A stretch of DNA of 64,000 nucleotides. It comes from JAJPHI01 sp035541875. Lineage in GTDB: Bacteria > Desulfobacterota > Binatia > Binatales > Binataceae. The position numbers were made by a program, and so were the translations under genes. The notes under the pieces were generated by a model. The model saw only the letters and a list, made by a program, of their open reading frames with translations. It ran no database searches and was not told where the DNA came from. The DNA is taken from assembly GCA_035541875.1 (NCBI GenBank), contig DATKML010000005.1:1-64000 (forward strand), written 5' to 3'. Shown here one piece after another: positions 17,658-25,408 of the stretch. Position 1 is the stretch's first letter. The number at the start of each line of letters is the position of its first letter.

Positions 17658-18194
17658 TTAGCTGGCGAGTCGGTGCGCCGCTTCTGCGAGCCGATTAGCC
17701 AAGCTGCCGTCGTAAGTCTTGCCTTCGAGTTCGACCACTACGCCGCCGATGAGAGCGGCATCGATATTCACTGTCGGGATGATCTTTTTGTCCGCGATCT
17801 TTTCCAACGCCGCGACGACTCGAGAGAGGTCGCCATCGTTGGGAGCCTGCGCAAAGGTCAGCGTGGCTCGCGCCCGCCCCATCCGCTCGTCGAGCATCCG
17901 TTGGAATGCATCGGCGACGGCAGGCAGATCCCCGATACGTCCGTGCCGCGCGAGCACCGTCGCAAACGACATCACGGGACCGCTCGATTCCAGCTTAGCG
18001 GCTATCCGAGCGATCGCTTCGAGCTTCGCGCTCGGCGCAATCTGCGGGGAAGCAAAGGCCGACGCGAGTTCGGGAGCGTCGACCATCTGGCCCAGCTTCT
18101 CGATTTCAGCACCCCACCTTTCGAGCTGAGCGTCGTCGTTCGAGAGACCCAACAGGGCGCGCGCGTACCGCTTGGCTACTTTAGAACTCTTCAT
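17658..18194 (-). CDS. atpH: ATP synthase F1 subunit delta
   Basis: 178-residue peripheral-stalk subunit (OSCP type) that joins the F1 head to the b subunits. The N-terminal six-helix domain begins SSKVAKRYARALLGLS; the C-terminal domain holds VDAALIGGVVVELEGKTYDGSLANRL, the best conserved signature of this subunit. Its start codon overlaps the stop of atpF by four bases (ATGA), indicating translational coupling. Sequence outside the two signatures is diverged, as is normal for delta. Confidence 0.95.
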   Translation of the reverse strand: MKSSKVAKRYARALLGLSNDDAQLERWGAEIEKLGQMVDAPELASAFASPQIAPSAKLEAIARIAAKLESSGPVMSFATVLARHGRIGDLPAVADAFQRMLDERMGRARATLTFAQAPNDGDLSRVVAALEKIADKKIIPTVNIDAALIGGVVVELEGKTYDGSLANRLAEAAHRLAS

Positions 18195-18769
18195 GAGCGA
18201 GCCTCCTCGCCCAACTTGGTCACAAAGCTATCGAGCAGACGGGATTGGTCCCCCGCCTGGAAATTCCGCTGTACTATCTCGCGCGCGAGGCTGCCGGCAG
18301 CCGAGGCGAGGGATTCACGCAGTCGGCGCTGCCCGGCTTCGCGGGCGGCCGTGACGCTGACTACGTTGTCGCGCTCAATTCGCGCGATCGTCTCACGCGT
18401 CAGTTCCGCAATCTGCTTAACCTGGTAGCTGGTCTCATCCGCCATCTCAGTGGCGATTCGCGCCTTCTCGGCTTCGAGCGTCTTCAGCTGGTCGCTCGCC
18501 GCCGCGGCCAGGCTCTGGGCGTCCTTGAAGGCTTGCTCGGCCTTGGTAGCCGTCTCGCGTATAACCTTGGCGCGATTCTTAAAAAAGGCCGAGAGCTGAG
18601 GAACGCCGAAGCGCTTCAGAATCCCGATGAAAAGCAAGAAATTGATAGTGTAAAAGATCAGCGCGAACCAGGTACCCTCTTCAGGAGCACCTTCGGCCGC
18701 GTGGACGACCGCTGGGCACAACAGCGCCGTCACAATCGGTAGGATTGCGAACCCGTATCGTGTTCTCAT
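18191..18769 (-). CDS. atpF: ATP synthase F0 subunit b, with signal-peptide-like extension
   Basis: 192-residue stator subunit. Unlike typical b subunits it begins with a signal-peptide-like stretch (MRTRYGFAILPIVTALLCPA then VVHAAEG, with an AxA-type cleavage site near residue 25) before the usual membrane helix (about residues 33-53, FALIFYTINFLLFIGILKRF). A long charged coiled coil follows to the end. The pattern of a cleavable leader before the b subunit transmembrane segment is known from some Deltaproteobacteria-like operons. It follows the b' gene with no spacing and overlaps atpH by four bases. Confidence 0.92.
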   Translation of the reverse strand: MRTRYGFAILPIVTALLCPAVVHAAEGAPEEGTWFALIFYTINFLLFIGILKRFGVPQLSAFFKNRAKVIRETATKAEQAFKDAQSLAAAASDQLKTLEAEKARIATEMADETSYQVKQIAELTRETIARIERDNVVSVTAAREAGQRRLRESLASAAGSLAREIVQRNFQAGDQSRLLDSFVTKLGEEARS

Positions 18770-19231
18770 TTAACTGTTAAGGCGTACTTGCGTGCTGTCC
18801 GTGACCGGGCGTTCGAGGACTCGGCTCGCGAGTTCCGTCGCAAGACGTCCGGCAAGTTCTTCAAGCTGCCTACCGGCAGCCGCAAATTCCGCTTCAATTC
18901 CTGCTCGTACCTTATCGAGTTCAGCACGCGCTGTATTCCGCGCCTGCTCAATCGCATGCGCCGCGCTCTCCTGGGCAGCGCGACGTTCCTGCTCGCGCTT
19001 GGCCAAGGCCTCGCGCCGTACTTCAGCCAGTTCCGTTTCCCTACGCTCGACCGCCGCTTTTTGCTCGTTCAAGAGCCTTTCGGTGTTCGCGTTCAAGTCC
19101 TTCAGACGATGTTCCCGGTCGGCGATCAATTGTAAGAAAGGCTTAAAAAACAGCCCGCCGAATATAAACCAGAAAACTAGGAAAGAAACAATGAGGGTGC
19201 CAAAAATGCCCCAATCTGGCGGCAGATGCAT
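18770..19231 (-). CDS. atpF': ATP synthase F0 subunit b'
   Basis: 153-residue second stator subunit. A single membrane helix at about residues 9-33 (FGTLIVSFLVFWFIFGGLFF) with a following KPF motif is succeeded by a Glu/Arg/Ala-rich coiled coil (ERRETELAEVRREALAKREQ). Having b' and b as adjacent, diverged genes is typical of photosynthetic bacteria and many Deltaproteobacteria-like genomes, where a b/b' heterodimer forms the peripheral stalk. First gene of the operon; subunits a and c (atpB, atpE) are not in the window. Confidence 0.93.
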   Translation of the reverse strand: MHLPPDWGIFGTLIVSFLVFWFIFGGLFFKPFLQLIADREHRLKDLNANTERLLNEQKAAVERRETELAEVRREALAKREQERRAAQESAAHAIEQARNTARAELDKVRAGIEAEFAAAGRQLEELAGRLATELASRVLERPVTDSTQVRLNS

Positions 19232-19302
19232 GATGCGCGATTATCTCCAACGGCAGACGGTAACTGACACCGTCACGCTGAGCAAGAGTTTCGTCCTTGG
19301 CA

Positions 19303-19334
19303 ATGAAACGGCGGCGACCAGATGGCCACCGCCG
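19303..19334 (-). terminator. Terminator of the bactofilin gene (minus strand)
   Basis: On the minus strand CGGCGGTGGCC, a four-base loop, then GGTCGCCGCCG form an 11-bp stem (two G-U pairs) over 19334-19309, followed by TTTCATT. It lies between the bactofilin stop codon and the first ATP synthase gene, so it probably separates the two transcripts. The T tract is short, so some read-through into the ATP synthase operon is possible. Confidence 0.7.
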
Positions 19335-19396
19335 CGACAATTTCATCTTTTTGGTCCGGCTGGTAGAGCTTGGACCGAGTTAGCCGGTTTGCCTCT

Positions 19397-19975
19397 CTAG
19401 GCCTTCTGACCAGCAGCCTGCGCTACGCGCTCTTCCTTCGCTTCCTTCGGGAACATCGTGACCTTACGATCCTCGCGCGAGCCCTCCGCCGACATCGAGC
19501 AATGGCCCTCGAACACCGCGCCCTCGTGGATGACGAGCGTCGGAGAATTCAGGTTCCCGATAACTTTCGCCGTCGGCCGGATTTCGATGCGGTTGGTCGC
19601 CGAGATATCGCCGCTGACCTTGCCGGCAACGACAATCGACGCGGCTTTGATCTGCGCCGTCACGACCGCGCTCTCGCCGATCGTCAGGCTCTCTTTGGCG
19701 ATGATTTCGCCGTCGACCTGACCGTCGATCTTGGTGCCACCTTCGAAATACAGCTTACCGCTGATCTTGGAGCCGCTGTCGAGATAGGCACCCGCCGTCG
19801 CCACCGGAGCCTGGCGTATTGCCGAAGGCTGCGCGGGAGCGGCTTGTGGCGCTGGGGCCGCCGCAATTGGCGCGGCCGGCGCGGGAGCCGGTTGGGGCTG
19901 AACCTGAGGTTGTGGCTGCGGTTGCGCCTTGGGCGGCTCGGGACGCGCGTTCTGATCTTTGTTAAACAGCGCCAT
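19397..19975 (-). CDS. Bactofilin (polymer-forming cytoskeletal protein)
   Basis: 192-residue protein with the bactofilin beta-helix core at about residues 65-160: SGSKISGKLYFEGGTKIDG, GEIIAKESLTIGESAVVTAQ, ASIVVAGKVSGDISATNRIE, PTAKVIGNLNSPTLVIHEGA, FEGHCSM. Bactofilins self-assemble without nucleotide into filaments that organise cell shape, stalk formation or chromosome segregation proteins. The N-terminus is an unusually long Pro/Gln/Ala-rich tail (about residues 14-60, with QPQPQ and PAPA repeats), and the C-terminus is charged. It lies just upstream of the ATP synthase operon but is separated by a terminator. Function beyond filament formation cannot be told. Confidence 0.95.
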   Translation of the reverse strand: MALFNKDQNARPEPPKAQPQPQPQVQPQPAPAPAAPIAAAPAPQAAPAQPSAIRQAPVATAGAYLDSGSKISGKLYFEGGTKIDGQVDGEIIAKESLTIGESAVVTAQIKAASIVVAGKVSGDISATNRIEIRPTAKVIGNLNSPTLVIHEGAVFEGHCSMSAEGSREDRKVTMFPKEAKEERVAQAAGQKA

Positions 19976-20050
19976 CTATTTTGCTCCTCGCTGAAAATCG
20001 TGGACAGGCTAAGGACAGCGGCAGCCTCCCCGACCAGTCGACCTAAAACG

Positions 20051-20079
20051 GCTTTAGCCCATGAGCCCCGTTGAGTCAA
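20051..20079 (-). promoter_or_regulatory. Candidate sigma-70 promoter for the bactofilin gene
   Basis: On the minus strand TTGACT (20079-20074), a 17-base spacer and TAAAGC (20056-20051). The -35 matches five of six consensus bases; the -10 is weak (three of six). It lies about 75 bases upstream of the bactofilin start. The same hexamer TTGACT with 17-base spacing occurs upstream of rpoD in this window. Confidence 0.3.
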
Positions 20080-20259
20080 TTCAATATGTGATTGGTCGTT
20101 GTTTTTAGAAGCGTGACTGGCCAAGATTAGCGGAGATTTGCCTCACTGGTTCCGATGGCACCAGCTAGCAACGATAGCTATTAGCTGTCACCAGCATTCT
20201 ATGGCGACGGGGCGGGGCGTCGTCTTGTCTGCTTCACGAACAGTGATTATTTCTCTGCT

Positions 20260-20460
20260 ATGCAGAATCGGAGACCTTCGTTCGAACGGCTCGAAGCAAG
20301 TCTGCTCGCCTGTCCGAAATGTCGTGTGGCGGTCAAGCCGCGTAAGCGACTTTTGCTGGTCCTGCCGGAGGGCGATAAGTACGAATACGTCTGCCCCGAT
20401 TGCGGCTCGACCTGCGGCACGACGGTTCAAAAGGAGCCTGACAACATGCGTCTGCGATAA
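20260..20460 (+). CDS. Small zinc-ribbon protein, unknown
   Basis: 66-residue basic protein with two CxxC knuckles: CPKC at about residues 18-21 and CPDC at about 45-48, spaced as in a zinc ribbon, separated by a basic and hydrophobic segment (RKRLLLVLPEGDKYEYV). I do not recognise the family. Neighbours are a divergent bactofilin gene and a convergent PPOX flavoprotein. No clear ribosome-binding site is visible, which lowers confidence, but the CPKC...CPDC pattern is unlikely by chance. Confidence 0.55.
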   Translation: MQNRRPSFERLEASLLACPKCRVAVKPRKRLLLVLPEGDKYEYVCPDCGSTCGTTVQKEPDNMRLR

Positions 20461-20512
20461 TCGACTCGATTTAGACGCACGTCGCAGACTCCTTAGCTCG
20501 CCCCGATAGTTT

Positions 20513-20911
20513 TTAGCCCATCGCTTGAGCCGACGACGGCTCGATCTCGTAGAGCACGCGCACTTCGCCCGGCTGGCGGAACGGATACTTGTCCTGGCCC
20601 AGATATTTCTTCGCCAGCGAATCGATATGAGCGTCGGCGCCGCTCTCAGTGCAGCTCACGACTTTGCCGCGAACCTGGAGATAGCGGTACGGATTTTCGG
20701 GATCCTGAATCGAAAGTGCGACCGCCGCGCCTGGACGCATCGTGCGCGCCTTCACGCGCCCTTTCGCTGTATTGACGCGAATCTTGCCACTGGCGTAATC
20801 GAACCATACCGGCGTCACCTGCGGTGATCCGTCCTTCATGATCGTGGCGATATGAGCGAACGATTTCTTGGTCCCTAACAGATCGATATAGGCCTCTGGA
20901 ATCACAGCCAT
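20513..20911 (-). CDS. PPOX-class flavoprotein (pyridoxamine 5'-phosphate oxidase-like, possibly F420-dependent)
   Basis: 132-residue split-barrel flavin-binding protein. The start MAVIPEAYIDLLGTKKSFAH, the GSPQVTPVWFDY strand pair, the KARTMRPGAAVALSIQDPEN segment and the YRYLQVRGKVV strand are typical of the TIGR03618-like PPOX class F420-dependent/FMN-binding family. The substrate is unknown. The ATG at 20911 is preceded by GGAGG with eight bases spacing; a GTG at 20926 is unlikely. It is convergent with the small zinc-ribbon gene and divergent from nfo. Confidence 0.85.
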   Translation of the reverse strand: MAVIPEAYIDLLGTKKSFAHIATIMKDGSPQVTPVWFDYASGKIRVNTAKGRVKARTMRPGAAVALSIQDPENPYRYLQVRGKVVSCTESGADAHIDSLAKKYLGQDKYPFRQPGEVRVLYEIEPSSAQAMG

Positions 20912-21051
20912 CGGTATAACCTCCACTGCTTACTTTGATGGATCATTTTCACCCTGATGCGACCCCCATACCGAGTCAAGCTCGCGGATGTCGCATTGCC
21001 GTGGCGTTCGTATAAAATTGCCTCTTCGAAAGGTTCAATGGGAATTCTGCT

Positions 21052-21945
21052 ATGGCATCTGACCGTCCGCTCGCGACGTTCGATCTGAAACGGCCGCTGC
21101 TAGGCGCGCATATGTCGATCGCGGGTGGCGTGAGCCAGGCGCTACTTCGCGGACGCGACGCTGGATGCGAGTGCGTTCAGATCTTTACCAAATCCTCGCG
21201 CCAGTGGGCTGCCAAGCCCTATACGAAAGACGAGATTGAATCCTTCAAGACGAATCTGCGCGAGACCGGGATCAAGATGGTCGTGGCGCACGATTCCTAT
21301 CTCGTGAACATGGGTGCCACCGAAGCCGCACTACGCAAGAAATCGATCGCCGGTGTGATCGACGAACTCGAACGATGCGAGCAGCTCGGCGTACCGATTC
21401 TGATCGCACATCCGGGGGCACACGTTGGCGCCGGCGAAGAGGCCGGGGTCAAAAATATAGCGGCGGCGATCGATGAGGCTCATGCAGCCTGCCCCGGATA
21501 TCGCGTGAAGATCGCGCTCGAAATCACCGCCGGACAAGGCAGCAATCTCGGCTACAAGTTCGAGCAGATGGGCCAGATAATCGATGCAGTCAAAGATAAC
21601 GGACGGCTGCGCCTGTGCTTCGACACGGAGCATGCGTTCGCCGCGGGTTACGACCTGCGCAGCGAGGAGGGCTATGACCGCACCTTCAGCGAACTCGATG
21701 AGCATATCGGACTCGAACTGTTGGCCGCATTCCATATCAATGACTCGATGAAGCCACTGAATTCACGCGTCGATCGGCATGAGCATATCGGCAAGGGCCA
21801 TATCGGTCTGGAGCCTTTTCGCCGCCTCGTCAACGACCCGCGCTTCGTGAATATCCCGATGTGCCTCGAAACCGAACCCGGTGACGAGAACAAGGATATT
21901 ATCGAGGACCTCCAGCAACTCCATCAACTACTGAAGGCTGAATGA
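21052..21945 (+). CDS. nfo: Endonuclease IV (AP endonuclease)
   Basis: 297-residue zinc-dependent TIM-barrel nuclease that cuts DNA 5' of abasic sites in base excision repair. Ligand motifs are in order: GAHMSIAGG, VVAHDSYLVN, LIAHPGAH, ALEITAGQG, CFDTEHAFAAGYD, the INDSMKPLNSRVDRHEHIG loop, and MCLETEP. The Cys usually seen in the DTCHAFAAGYD motif is Glu here, but the metal-binding Asp and His are kept. TATAAAAT at 21011-21018 is a good -10 box without a convincing -35, and GGGA precedes the ATG. No SOS box is obvious. An inverted repeat lies immediately downstream. Confidence 0.96.
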   Translation: MASDRPLATFDLKRPLLGAHMSIAGGVSQALLRGRDAGCECVQIFTKSSRQWAAKPYTKDEIESFKTNLRETGIKMVVAHDSYLVNMGATEAALRKKSIAGVIDELERCEQLGVPILIAHPGAHVGAGEEAGVKNIAAAIDEAHAACPGYRVKIALEITAGQGSNLGYKFEQMGQIIDAVKDNGRLRLCFDTEHAFAAGYDLRSEEGYDRTFSELDEHIGLELLAAFHINDSMKPLNSRVDRHEHIGKGHIGLEPFRRLVNDPRFVNIPMCLETEPGDENKDIIEDLQQLHQLLKAE

Positions 21946-21953
21946 AAATAACC

Positions 21954-22064
21954 GGGATTCTTCGCTACAGCAGCCTCCGCTCAGAATGACATCGGTGGTG
22001 GAGCGGAAAATAGTTACCGTGCAAACAGCAACTTAGTGTCATTCTGAGCGCAGCGAAGAATCCC
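21954..22064. repeat. Large two-block inverted repeat between nfo and trpS
   Basis: Two arms match in two blocks. GGGATTCTTCGCT (21954-21966) pairs with AGCGAAGAATCCC (22052-22064), and CGCTCAGAATGACA (21978-21991) pairs with TGTCATTCTGAGCG (22037-22050). The left arm has an 11-base insertion between blocks, the right arm one base, and the arms flank about 45 bases. GTCATTCTGAGCG-AGCGAAGAATC is a motif I know as a widely dispersed intergenic repeat in many bacterial genomes; its origin is unclear. A shorter relative occurs at 59976-60027. It could act as a terminator or an mRNA 3' end. Confidence 0.85.
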
Positions 22065-22097
22065 TGATCACGATAAGCCCGGAACGATAGAGACAGC

Positions 22098-23102
22098 ATG
22101 CCCAAAAGAATCCTCACCGGCGATCGCCCAACCGGACCCCTCCATCTCGGCCACTATGTCGGCTCGTTGCAGAATCGCGTCAAACTACAGGATGAGTACG
22201 ACACGTACGTTCTGATCGCCGATGTGCAGGCGCTTACCGACAATTTTGAGCATCCGGAGAAGCTCTCGGACAACATCTTTCAGGTCGCGCTCGACTACCT
22301 AGCGGTCGGACTGGATCCGAACAAGGTAAAGTTTGTAGTCCAATCGATGGTCCCCGAACTGACCGAACTGACTATCTACTTCATGAACCTGGTGACCGTC
22401 GCGACACTCGAACGGAATCCCACGGTCAAAGAAGAGATCAAGCTGCGCAACTTCGTGAAAGGCGTGCCGGTTGGCTTTTGGTCGTATCCGATTTCGCAGG
22501 CCGCCGATATTACTATCTTCAAAGCGGATCTCGTGCCCGTCGGCGAAGACCAACTACCGATGATCGAGCAGGCGCGCGAGATCGTGCGCCGCTTCAATCG
22601 ACTGTATGCGAAGATCCTGATCGAGCCGCGCCCGATGATCGGGGCGATGGCGCGATTACCCGGTACGGACGGCGGCGCGAAGATGTCGAAATCGCTCGGC
22701 AACTGTGTCTATTTGGGCGATACGGCGGAGCAGGTACGAAAGCGCGTGATGTCGATGTTCACCGACCCAACGCGAATTCATCCGACAGACCCCGGCCACG
22801 TCGAGGGTAATCCGGTCTTCACATATCACGACGTTTTCAATCCGAATAAGGCGGAAGTCGAGGAGTTGAAGGATCGCTATCGCAAAGGCACGGTCGGTGA
22901 TGTCGAAGTAAAGCAGAAGCTCTACGATGCGCTGAACGCGTTCCTTACTCCGATTCGCGAGCGCCGCGCCGAGTATCAGGCGAAGCCGAAAGAAGTCTAC
23001 GAGATAATCGCGGAAGGAACGCGGAAGGGTCGCGCCTTGGCGCAAGCCACGATGGCGGAAGTGCGCGAATCGATGAAAATCGCGTACAAGTTTGATGCCT
23101 AG
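22098..23102 (+). CDS. trpS: Tryptophanyl-tRNA synthetase
   Basis: 334-residue class I aminoacyl-tRNA synthetase charging tRNA-Trp. The HIGH-type motif is PLHLGHYVG at residues 14-22, and the KMSKS loop is GAKMSKSLGN at about residues 190-200. RILTGDRPTGPLHLGHY is the characteristic opening, and GFWSYPISQAADI and PVGEDQLPMIEQARE are the tryptophan-pocket segments. Length is normal. It is preceded by a large inverted repeat and followed by a shorter one. Confidence 0.97.
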   Translation: MPKRILTGDRPTGPLHLGHYVGSLQNRVKLQDEYDTYVLIADVQALTDNFEHPEKLSDNIFQVALDYLAVGLDPNKVKFVVQSMVPELTELTIYFMNLVTVATLERNPTVKEEIKLRNFVKGVPVGFWSYPISQAADITIFKADLVPVGEDQLPMIEQAREIVRRFNRLYAKILIEPRPMIGAMARLPGTDGGAKMSKSLGNCVYLGDTAEQVRKRVMSMFTDPTRIHPTDPGHVEGNPVFTYHDVFNPNKAEVEELKDRYRKGTVGDVEVKQKLYDALNAFLTPIRERRAEYQAKPKEVYEIIAEGTRKGRALAQATMAEVRESMKIAYKFDA

Positions 23103-23129
23103 TTGCAGTTTTCTAACGACGGTCTTTAT

Positions 23130-23170
23130 TTGTCATTCTCGCGAGTGACTGCCACGCGAGAGAATGACGA
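23130..23170. repeat. Imperfect inverted repeat downstream of trpS
   Basis: Arms TTGTCATTCTCGCG (23130-23143) and CGCGAGAGAATGACGA (23155-23170) pair over GTCATTCTC plus GCG with a two-base bulge, around an 11-base loop. The GTCATTC core is shared with the repeats at 21954-22064 and 59976-60027. It lies 27 bases after the trpS stop and may end its transcript. The following 190 bases, up to 23358, hold no gene that I can support. Confidence 0.65.
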
Positions 23171-23358
23171 AAAGGAACCTCCAGACTACCAAGGACTGAA
23201 TTGGTCTCCGCAAGGTGCCCCGCCTTTTCGGTTCGCTATCGACACCGCGCAAAGAACTGCCCGACAGGTCCAAATGGTCTCTTTACCGGTTGCTTCCTCG
23301 CAACGCAGGCAGCTCACGAGGAAATTCGCGACACAGACCAACGACGCGCGCGGTTAGC

Positions 23359-23775
23359 TCATGGGGATGCAGGTACAGATACCGCTCGAATAGGACTATC
23401 CACCGGCGAGGATTCCCTGAGCGTCTCCAGAAAATCCGTGTCGCCAATGAAATAGAGCGGAATCCGCCACGGTACCCAGCCGCTTTTCCGTTGCACGTAC
23501 AGATGGGGCAAGCCACATAAGCGGCGGTACTTCGCTCCGACGACATTCTCCCAAGGGAGCCACAAGAGGCTGTAAAGCCTCACGCCGTCCGGTCGTATCT
23601 GGATGGTGTAGGTCTTGAAAATTACTGCTGCCACCAGTACTAAGACGCCGGCCTCCAGCAACACCGATTCGGCTGATTGAAGTCCGGTGGTTAAAAGCCC
23701 CGGCAGGAAGGCAACGATCAGCAATGCCATCGCCCAGAACGGCAGGCGAAAAGTGACAGTACCGTTGGGCTTCAA
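23359..23775 (-). CDS. Small membrane protein with PH-like domain, unknown
   Basis: 138-residue protein. Two hydrophobic segments (about residues 11-30, FWAMALLIVAFLPGLL, and 38-55, LLEAGVLVLVAAVIF) are followed by a beta-rich region (YTIQIRPDGVRLYSLLWLPW, then ENVVGAKYRRL, then HLYVQRKSGWVPWRIPLYF) like the bacterial PH-type domains found after transmembrane hairpins. Function is unknown. It lies 41 bases downstream of proS in the same direction, probably in its transcript, and no clear Shine-Dalgarno sequence is seen. Confidence 0.6.
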   Translation of the reverse strand: MKPNGTVTFRLPFWAMALLIVAFLPGLLTTGLQSAESVLLEAGVLVLVAAVIFKTYTIQIRPDGVRLYSLLWLPWENVVGAKYRRLCGLPHLYVQRKSGWVPWRIPLYFIGDTDFLETLRESSPVDSPIRAVSVPASP

Positions 23776-23816
23776 ATGCGACCAAACTTCCGTGTTTCAG
23801 CTTCGATAGCCCTGCG

Positions 23817-25277
23817 TCAGTACGCCTTCGCGAAATAGGCTCGCTCCTTGGATTCGCTTCCGCACACGACGCACGGTCCTGACGCCACGCTCTGATTGAG
23901 GGGAATCGCGCGGCAGGTCGCGCGCGTCTCCTCGCGAATCTTGGTTTCACAAGCGGGATTACCGCACCAGTAGAGATCGATGAAGCCGCCGCCGCCCTCA
24001 CCCGCCATCCGTGACTTGAGCGCATCGTAGGAGGCGAGCTGATGGGTGTTCGCTTCCATCGCGGCTCGCGCCTGCCGATAGAGATTCTTCTGAATTTCAT
24101 CGAGCAGCGTCCTGACGTGCGTAGCTATATCGCTGAGCGAAGCTTTGCCCTTGCCCTCTTTGCCCGGGATATCACGTCGCGCCGTCACGACCTCATTCGC
24201 CGCGATATCACGCGGGCCGATTTCGATTCGCAGCGGCACTCCGCGCATCTCCCAATCATTGAACTTGAAGCCGGGCGTAACGCCGTCGCGATCATCGAGG
24301 CGCGCGCGCAGTCCCGCGTTCTCGAGTTTTTCACGCAACTCCCGCGCTACGGGAAGGACCTTCTCGGCTTCCTCGGGCTTCCGCCAGATAGGCACGATTA
24401 CTATTTGAGTCGAGGCGACGGCGGGGGGGAGCCGCAACCCCTGATCGTCGCCATGCGACATGATAATCGCACCGAGCAGTCGGGTTGAGACACCCCAGCT
24501 CGTCTGATGGGGAAACTGCAACTGATTATTGTCATCGAGGAAACGAATCTCGAAAGCCTTGGCGAAGTTCTGGCCGAGGTAGTGCGAGGTGCCGCACTGG
24601 AGCGCTCGCCCATCGGGCATCAGGCTCTCGATCGTGTAGGTATCATCCGCGCCGGGAAACCGCTCCGCTGCACTCTTGCGGCCATAGATCAGCGGCACGG
24701 CGAGAAAATCCTCGACGAAGCTGCGATAAACCTCGAGCATCGTAAGCGTTTCCTGCTCCGCCTCCTCGCGCGTGGCATGAGCGGTGTGACCCTCCTGCCA
24801 GAGGAACTCGGCGGTCCGCAGAAACGGACGGGTGCGCATTTCCCATCGCACGACGTTGCACCATTGATTCACCATCAGGGGAAGATCGCGATGGGAATGA
24901 ATCCACTGCGCAAACATGTGATTGATGATCGTTTCGGAGGTAGGACGAACGACAAGCTTCTCTTCCAGCTCCTTGCCGCCGCCGTGGGTGACCACTGCGA
25001 CTTCGGGCGCGAAGCCCTCAACGTGTTGAGCTTCCTTCTGCAGGAAGCTCAACGGGATAAAAACCGGGAAGTAGGCATTGCGCGCCCCTGTCTTCTTGAT
25101 ACGGCGATCGAGTTCGTCGCGCAGATGCTCCCAAATCGCGAAACCGTCGGGCCGAAAGACGATACATCCGCGGACCGGCGAATAATCGGCCAGCTCGGCG
25201 CGTGCGATAATCTCGTTGTACCACGCGGCAAAATCCTCGCTGCGCGGAGTAATCTTCTTGTCGTTCTTCTCAGCCAT
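23817..25277 (-). CDS. proS: Prolyl-tRNA synthetase, archaeal/eukaryal type
   Basis: 486-residue class II synthetase charging tRNA-Pro. It opens with PRSEDFAAWYNEIIARAELAD, then GCIVFRPDGFAIWEHL, motif 2-type WEMRTRPFLRTAEFLWQEGH, QTSWGVSTRLLG, the motif 3 region GDDQGLRLPP, and an anticodon-binding domain. The C-terminal zinc-binding extension has WCGNPACE and GPCVVCGS cysteine pairs and ends in a YFAKAY tail that matches the conserved C-terminal Tyr. There is no INS editing domain between motifs 2 and 3, so this is the short type also found in Thermus and archaea. The start at 25277 has AGGA upstream and gives MAEKNDKKITPR; an extension to 25334 is atypical. Confidence 0.97.
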   Translation of the reverse strand: MAEKNDKKITPRSEDFAAWYNEIIARAELADYSPVRGCIVFRPDGFAIWEHLRDELDRRIKKTGARNAYFPVFIPLSFLQKEAQHVEGFAPEVAVVTHGGGKELEEKLVVRPTSETIINHMFAQWIHSHRDLPLMVNQWCNVVRWEMRTRPFLRTAEFLWQEGHTAHATREEAEQETLTMLEVYRSFVEDFLAVPLIYGRKSAAERFPGADDTYTIESLMPDGRALQCGTSHYLGQNFAKAFEIRFLDDNNQLQFPHQTSWGVSTRLLGAIIMSHGDDQGLRLPPAVASTQIVIVPIWRKPEEAEKVLPVARELREKLENAGLRARLDDRDGVTPGFKFNDWEMRGVPLRIEIGPRDIAANEVVTARRDIPGKEGKGKASLSDIATHVRTLLDEIQKNLYRQARAAMEANTHQLASYDALKSRMAGEGGGGFIDLYWCGNPACETKIREETRATCRAIPLNQSVASGPCVVCGSESKERAYFAKAY

Positions 25278-25346
25278 TACGTCCTGGTTCGTTTCCGCGC
25301 GACGGCGGAAGCTCCGTTCGCGGCATGATAGCATAGCGACACGTGC

Positions 25347-25375
25347 TTGACGCTCTGAGAGCGGCTGGCTTCAAT
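25347..25375 (+). promoter_or_regulatory. Candidate sigma-70 promoter for the SIMPL-domain gene
   Basis: TTGACG at 25347-25352, a 17-base spacer and TTCAAT at 25370-25375, followed 34 bases later by the ATG at 25409. The -35 matches five of six bases and the -10 four of six. AAGGA precedes the start codon. It lies in the 131-base gap divergent from proS. Confidence 0.4.
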
Positions 25376-25408
25376 TTAATTGAACGCTGATGGCGAAAAG
25401 GATTCTCG

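Noticed and set aside
23103..23455. Small plus-strand frames between trpS and the PH-like gene
   Set aside because: They are short, start without ribosome sites, overlap each other and the minus-strand gene, and contain the hairpin repeat.
24507..25328. 273-codon open frame opposite proS
   Set aside because: Antisense shadow of a long conserved gene; no family motif.
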